A DNA stretch of 64,000 nucleotides from Streptomyces hiroshimensis (lineage in GTDB: Bacteria; Actinomycetota; Actinomycetes; Streptomycetales; Streptomycetaceae), in assembly GCF_014650335.1 (NCBI RefSeq), contig NZ_BMUT01000004.1:62001-126000 (forward strand), given 5' to 3'. Shown here in pieces: positions 62,291 to 64,000 of the stretch (position 1 is its first letter; each line of letters starts with the position of its first letter). The notes below the pieces were generated by a model, which saw only the letters and a list, made by a program, of their open reading frames with translations, was not told the DNA's origin and did not search any database. The translations under genes and the position numbers were made by a program.

Positions 62291-63745
62291 GTGAGCGCCA
62301 ACCGCCCGGCAGCCGTCGTCGTTCTCGCAGCGGGTGAGGGCACCCGCATGAAGTCGGCGACCCCCAAGGTCCTGCACGCCATCTGCGGACGTTCCCTCGT
62401 CGGCCACGTCGTCGCCGCCTCCCGCGAGCTGGACCCCGAGCACCTCGTCGTGATCGTCGGGCACGCCCGCGAGCAGGTCTCCGCACACCTCGCGCAGATC
62501 GACCCCGAGGTCCGCACGGCCGTGCAGTACGAGCAGAACGGCACCGGCCACGCCGTGCGCATGGGCCTGGAAGAGCTGTCGAACAACGGGATCACCCTCG
62601 ACGGGACCGTGGTCGTCGTCTGCGGCGACACCCCGCTGCTGACCGGCGCCACGCTCAAGGCCCTCAGCGACACCCACGCCGCCGACGGCAACGCCGTCAC
62701 CGTGCTGTCCGCCGAGGTCCCCGACGCCACGGGCTACGGGCGGATCGTCCGTGACGACAGCGGCGCCGTGACCGCGATCGTCGAGCACAAGGACGCCACG
62801 GAGGAGCAGCGCGCGATCCGGGAGATCAACTCCGGGGTCTTCGCGTTCGACGCCCAGCTGCTGACGGACGCCCTCGGCAAGGTGCGCACGGACAACAGCC
62901 AGGGCGAGGAGTACCTGACCGACGTCCTGGGCATCCTGCGCGAGGCCGGGCACCGCGTCGGCGCCGCGGTCGGCGGCGATCACCGGGAGATCCTGGGGAT
63001 CAACAACCGCGTCCAGCTCGCCGAGGCCCGCAAGCTGCTCAACGAGCGGCTGCTGCACGCGGCGATGATGAGCGGCGTGACGGTCGTGGACCCGGCGTCG
63101 ACCTGGATCGACGTCACGGTCACCGTCGAGCCCGACGTGCTCGTCCACCCCGGCACCCAGCTGACCGGCGCCACGAGCCTGGCCACCGGCTGCGAGGTCG
63201 GCCCGAACACGCGCCTGGCGGACACCACGGTCGGCGCCGGCGCCCGCGTCGACAACACCGTGGCGGACTCGGCACAGGTCGGCGAGGGCGCGACCGTCGG
63301 CCCGTTCGCCTATCTGCGCCCGGGGACGAAGCTCGGCCCGAAGTCGAAGGCCGGCGCGTACGTCGAGATGAAGAACGCCGAGATCGGCGAGGGCACCAAG
63401 GTGCCGCACCTGTCGTACGTCGGTGACGCGACGATCGGCGAGTACTCCAACATCGGCGCGGCGAGCGTCTTCGTGAACTACGACGGTGTGAACAAGCACC
63501 ACACGACGATCGGCTCGCACTGCCGTACCGGATCGGACAACATGTTTGTGGCTCCGGTCACGATCGGGGACGGCGCGTACACCGCCGCCGGCTCGGTCAT
63601 CACCAAGGATGTGCCCCCGGGTTCGCTGGCCGTCGCACGAGGACAGCAGCGGAATATCGAGGGCTGGGTGGCACGTAAGCGCCCGGGAAGCGCAGCCGCA
63701 CAGGCCGCTTCCGCCGCTCGCCGGGAGACCGACGGCGAGCAGTGA
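62291..63745 (+). CDS. glmU: bifunctional UDP-GlcNAc pyrophosphorylase / GlcN-1-P acetyltransferase
   Basis: 484 residues from a GTG at 62291 with GAAGGG upstream. The N-terminal uridylyltransferase has LAAGEGTRMKSATPKVLHA, GTGHAVRMG and CGDTPLLTG. The C-terminal left-handed beta-helix has hexapeptide repeats and the acetyltransferase residues of GPFAYLRPGTKLG, VPHLSYVGDATIGE and FVNYDGVNKHHT. It makes UDP-GlcNAc for peptidoglycan. prs follows 73 bp downstream on the same strand, the normal order. Confidence 0.97.
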   Translation: MSANRPAAVVVLAAGEGTRMKSATPKVLHAICGRSLVGHVVAASRELDPEHLVVIVGHAREQVSAHLAQIDPEVRTAVQYEQNGTGHAVRMGLEELSNNGITLDGTVVVVCGDTPLLTGATLKALSDTHAADGNAVTVLSAEVPDATGYGRIVRDDSGAVTAIVEHKDATEEQRAIREINSGVFAFDAQLLTDALGKVRTDNSQGEEYLTDVLGILREAGHRVGAAVGGDHREILGINNRVQLAEARKLLNERLLHAAMMSGVTVVDPASTWIDVTVTVEPDVLVHPGTQLTGATSLATGCEVGPNTRLADTTVGAGARVDNTVADSAQVGEGATVGPFAYLRPGTKLGPKSKAGAYVEMKNAEIGEGTKVPHLSYVGDATIGEYSNIGAASVFVNYDGVNKHHTTIGSHCRTGSDNMFVAPVTIGDGAYTAAGSVITKDVPPGSLAVARGQQRNIEGWVARKRPGSAAAQAASAARRETDGEQ

Positions 63746-63818
63746 CCGTGACACGGGGGCGCCGTGCGGGGCGTACCGTGATAAGCGCACACAAAGCGAC
63801 ATCCAAGGAGACTGTGCT

Positions 63819-64000
63819 GTGACCGGGATCAAGACGACCGGCGAGAAGAAGCTGATGCTCTTCTCCGGCCGCGCCCACCCCGAGCTTGCCGAGGAGGTCG
63901 CGCACCAGCTGGGCGTCGGCCTGGTCCCGACCAAGGCATTCGACTTCGCCAACGGCGAGATCTACGTCCGCTTCCAGGAGTCGGCGCGCGGCGCGGACTG
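63819..64000 (+). CDS. prs: ribose-phosphate pyrophosphokinase, 5' part
   Basis: A GTG at 63819 behind AAGGAG; 60 residues visible (MTGIKTTGEKKLMLFSGRAH), with FANGEIYVRFQES, the flexible-loop start of PRPP synthases. The rest is beyond the window. It makes PRPP from ribose-5-phosphate and ATP. Confidence 0.93.
   Translation, partial: MTGIKTTGEKKLMLFSGRAHPELAEEVAHQLGVGLVPTKAFDFANGEIYVRFQESARGAD

Overview
The window is chromosomal DNA from a Streptomyces-type actinomycete. The evidence is the very high GC content, frequent GTG starts, a bldA-type tRNA-Leu(UAA), a DivIC-like gene beside enolase, LysM-type resuscitation-promoting factors behind a ydaO (c-di-AMP) riboswitch, and SUKH/deaminase genes. 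The order eno - rpf - rpf - P450 - mazG - surA-like - mfd - glmU - prs matches what I remember of the S. coelicolor SCO3077-SCO3123 interval. That is recollection, not a search.

Layout. 1-9.3 kb holds a cut FAD oxidoreductase, an XRE regulator with a small partner, a PLP decarboxylase, a Tat-type lipase, a MurR/RpiR regulator and a MatB-like acyl-CoA synthetase. 9.7-16.2 kb holds cystathionine beta-synthase, an SGNH hydrolase, a thiolase and small conserved proteins, interrupted by copies of a dispersed palindromic repeat. 16.3-22.7 kb holds a Bax-inhibitor-1 protein, bldA, an ABC transporter (ATPase plus FtsX-type permease) and a cyclopropane fatty acid synthase. 22.9-35.3 kb holds type II NADH dehydrogenase with Rex-like operators, the ppx - DUF501 - divIC run, eno, two rpf genes, a P450, a DUF6479 protein, a lipoprotein, mazG and a SurA-like lipoprotein. 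35.7-41 kb holds a DUF2079 membrane protein and a 1260-residue Hsp90-like ATPase with C-terminal repeats, the only gene in which I found an in-frame TTA codon. 41-52.8 kb holds mfd, a Uma2 nuclease, a second copy of the ABC pair, an MFS exporter and a secreted lytic transglycosylase.

53.2-59.6 kb is a conflict-type locus: a coiled-coil protein; a fusion of an Imm35-like domain, a long proline-rich linker, a deaminase-like domain and SUKH-4; an SMI1/KNR4 (SUKH-1) protein; and, divergently, a YwqJ-type deaminase followed 5 bp later by a SUKH-3 protein. 59.8-64 kb holds an orphan NarL-type histidine kinase, a frameshifted HTH/homing-endonuclease-like gene, tRNA-Gln(UUG), glmU and the start of prs.

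Cross-cutting signals. (i) Three intergenic loci carry one modular repeat: flanking hairpins around a giant imperfect palindrome. (ii) Five gene 3' ends have short duplications that include the stop codon. (iii) bldA and a TTA-containing Hsp90-like gene occur in the same window. (iv) Deaminase-fold and SUKH immunity domains are clustered and partly fused.
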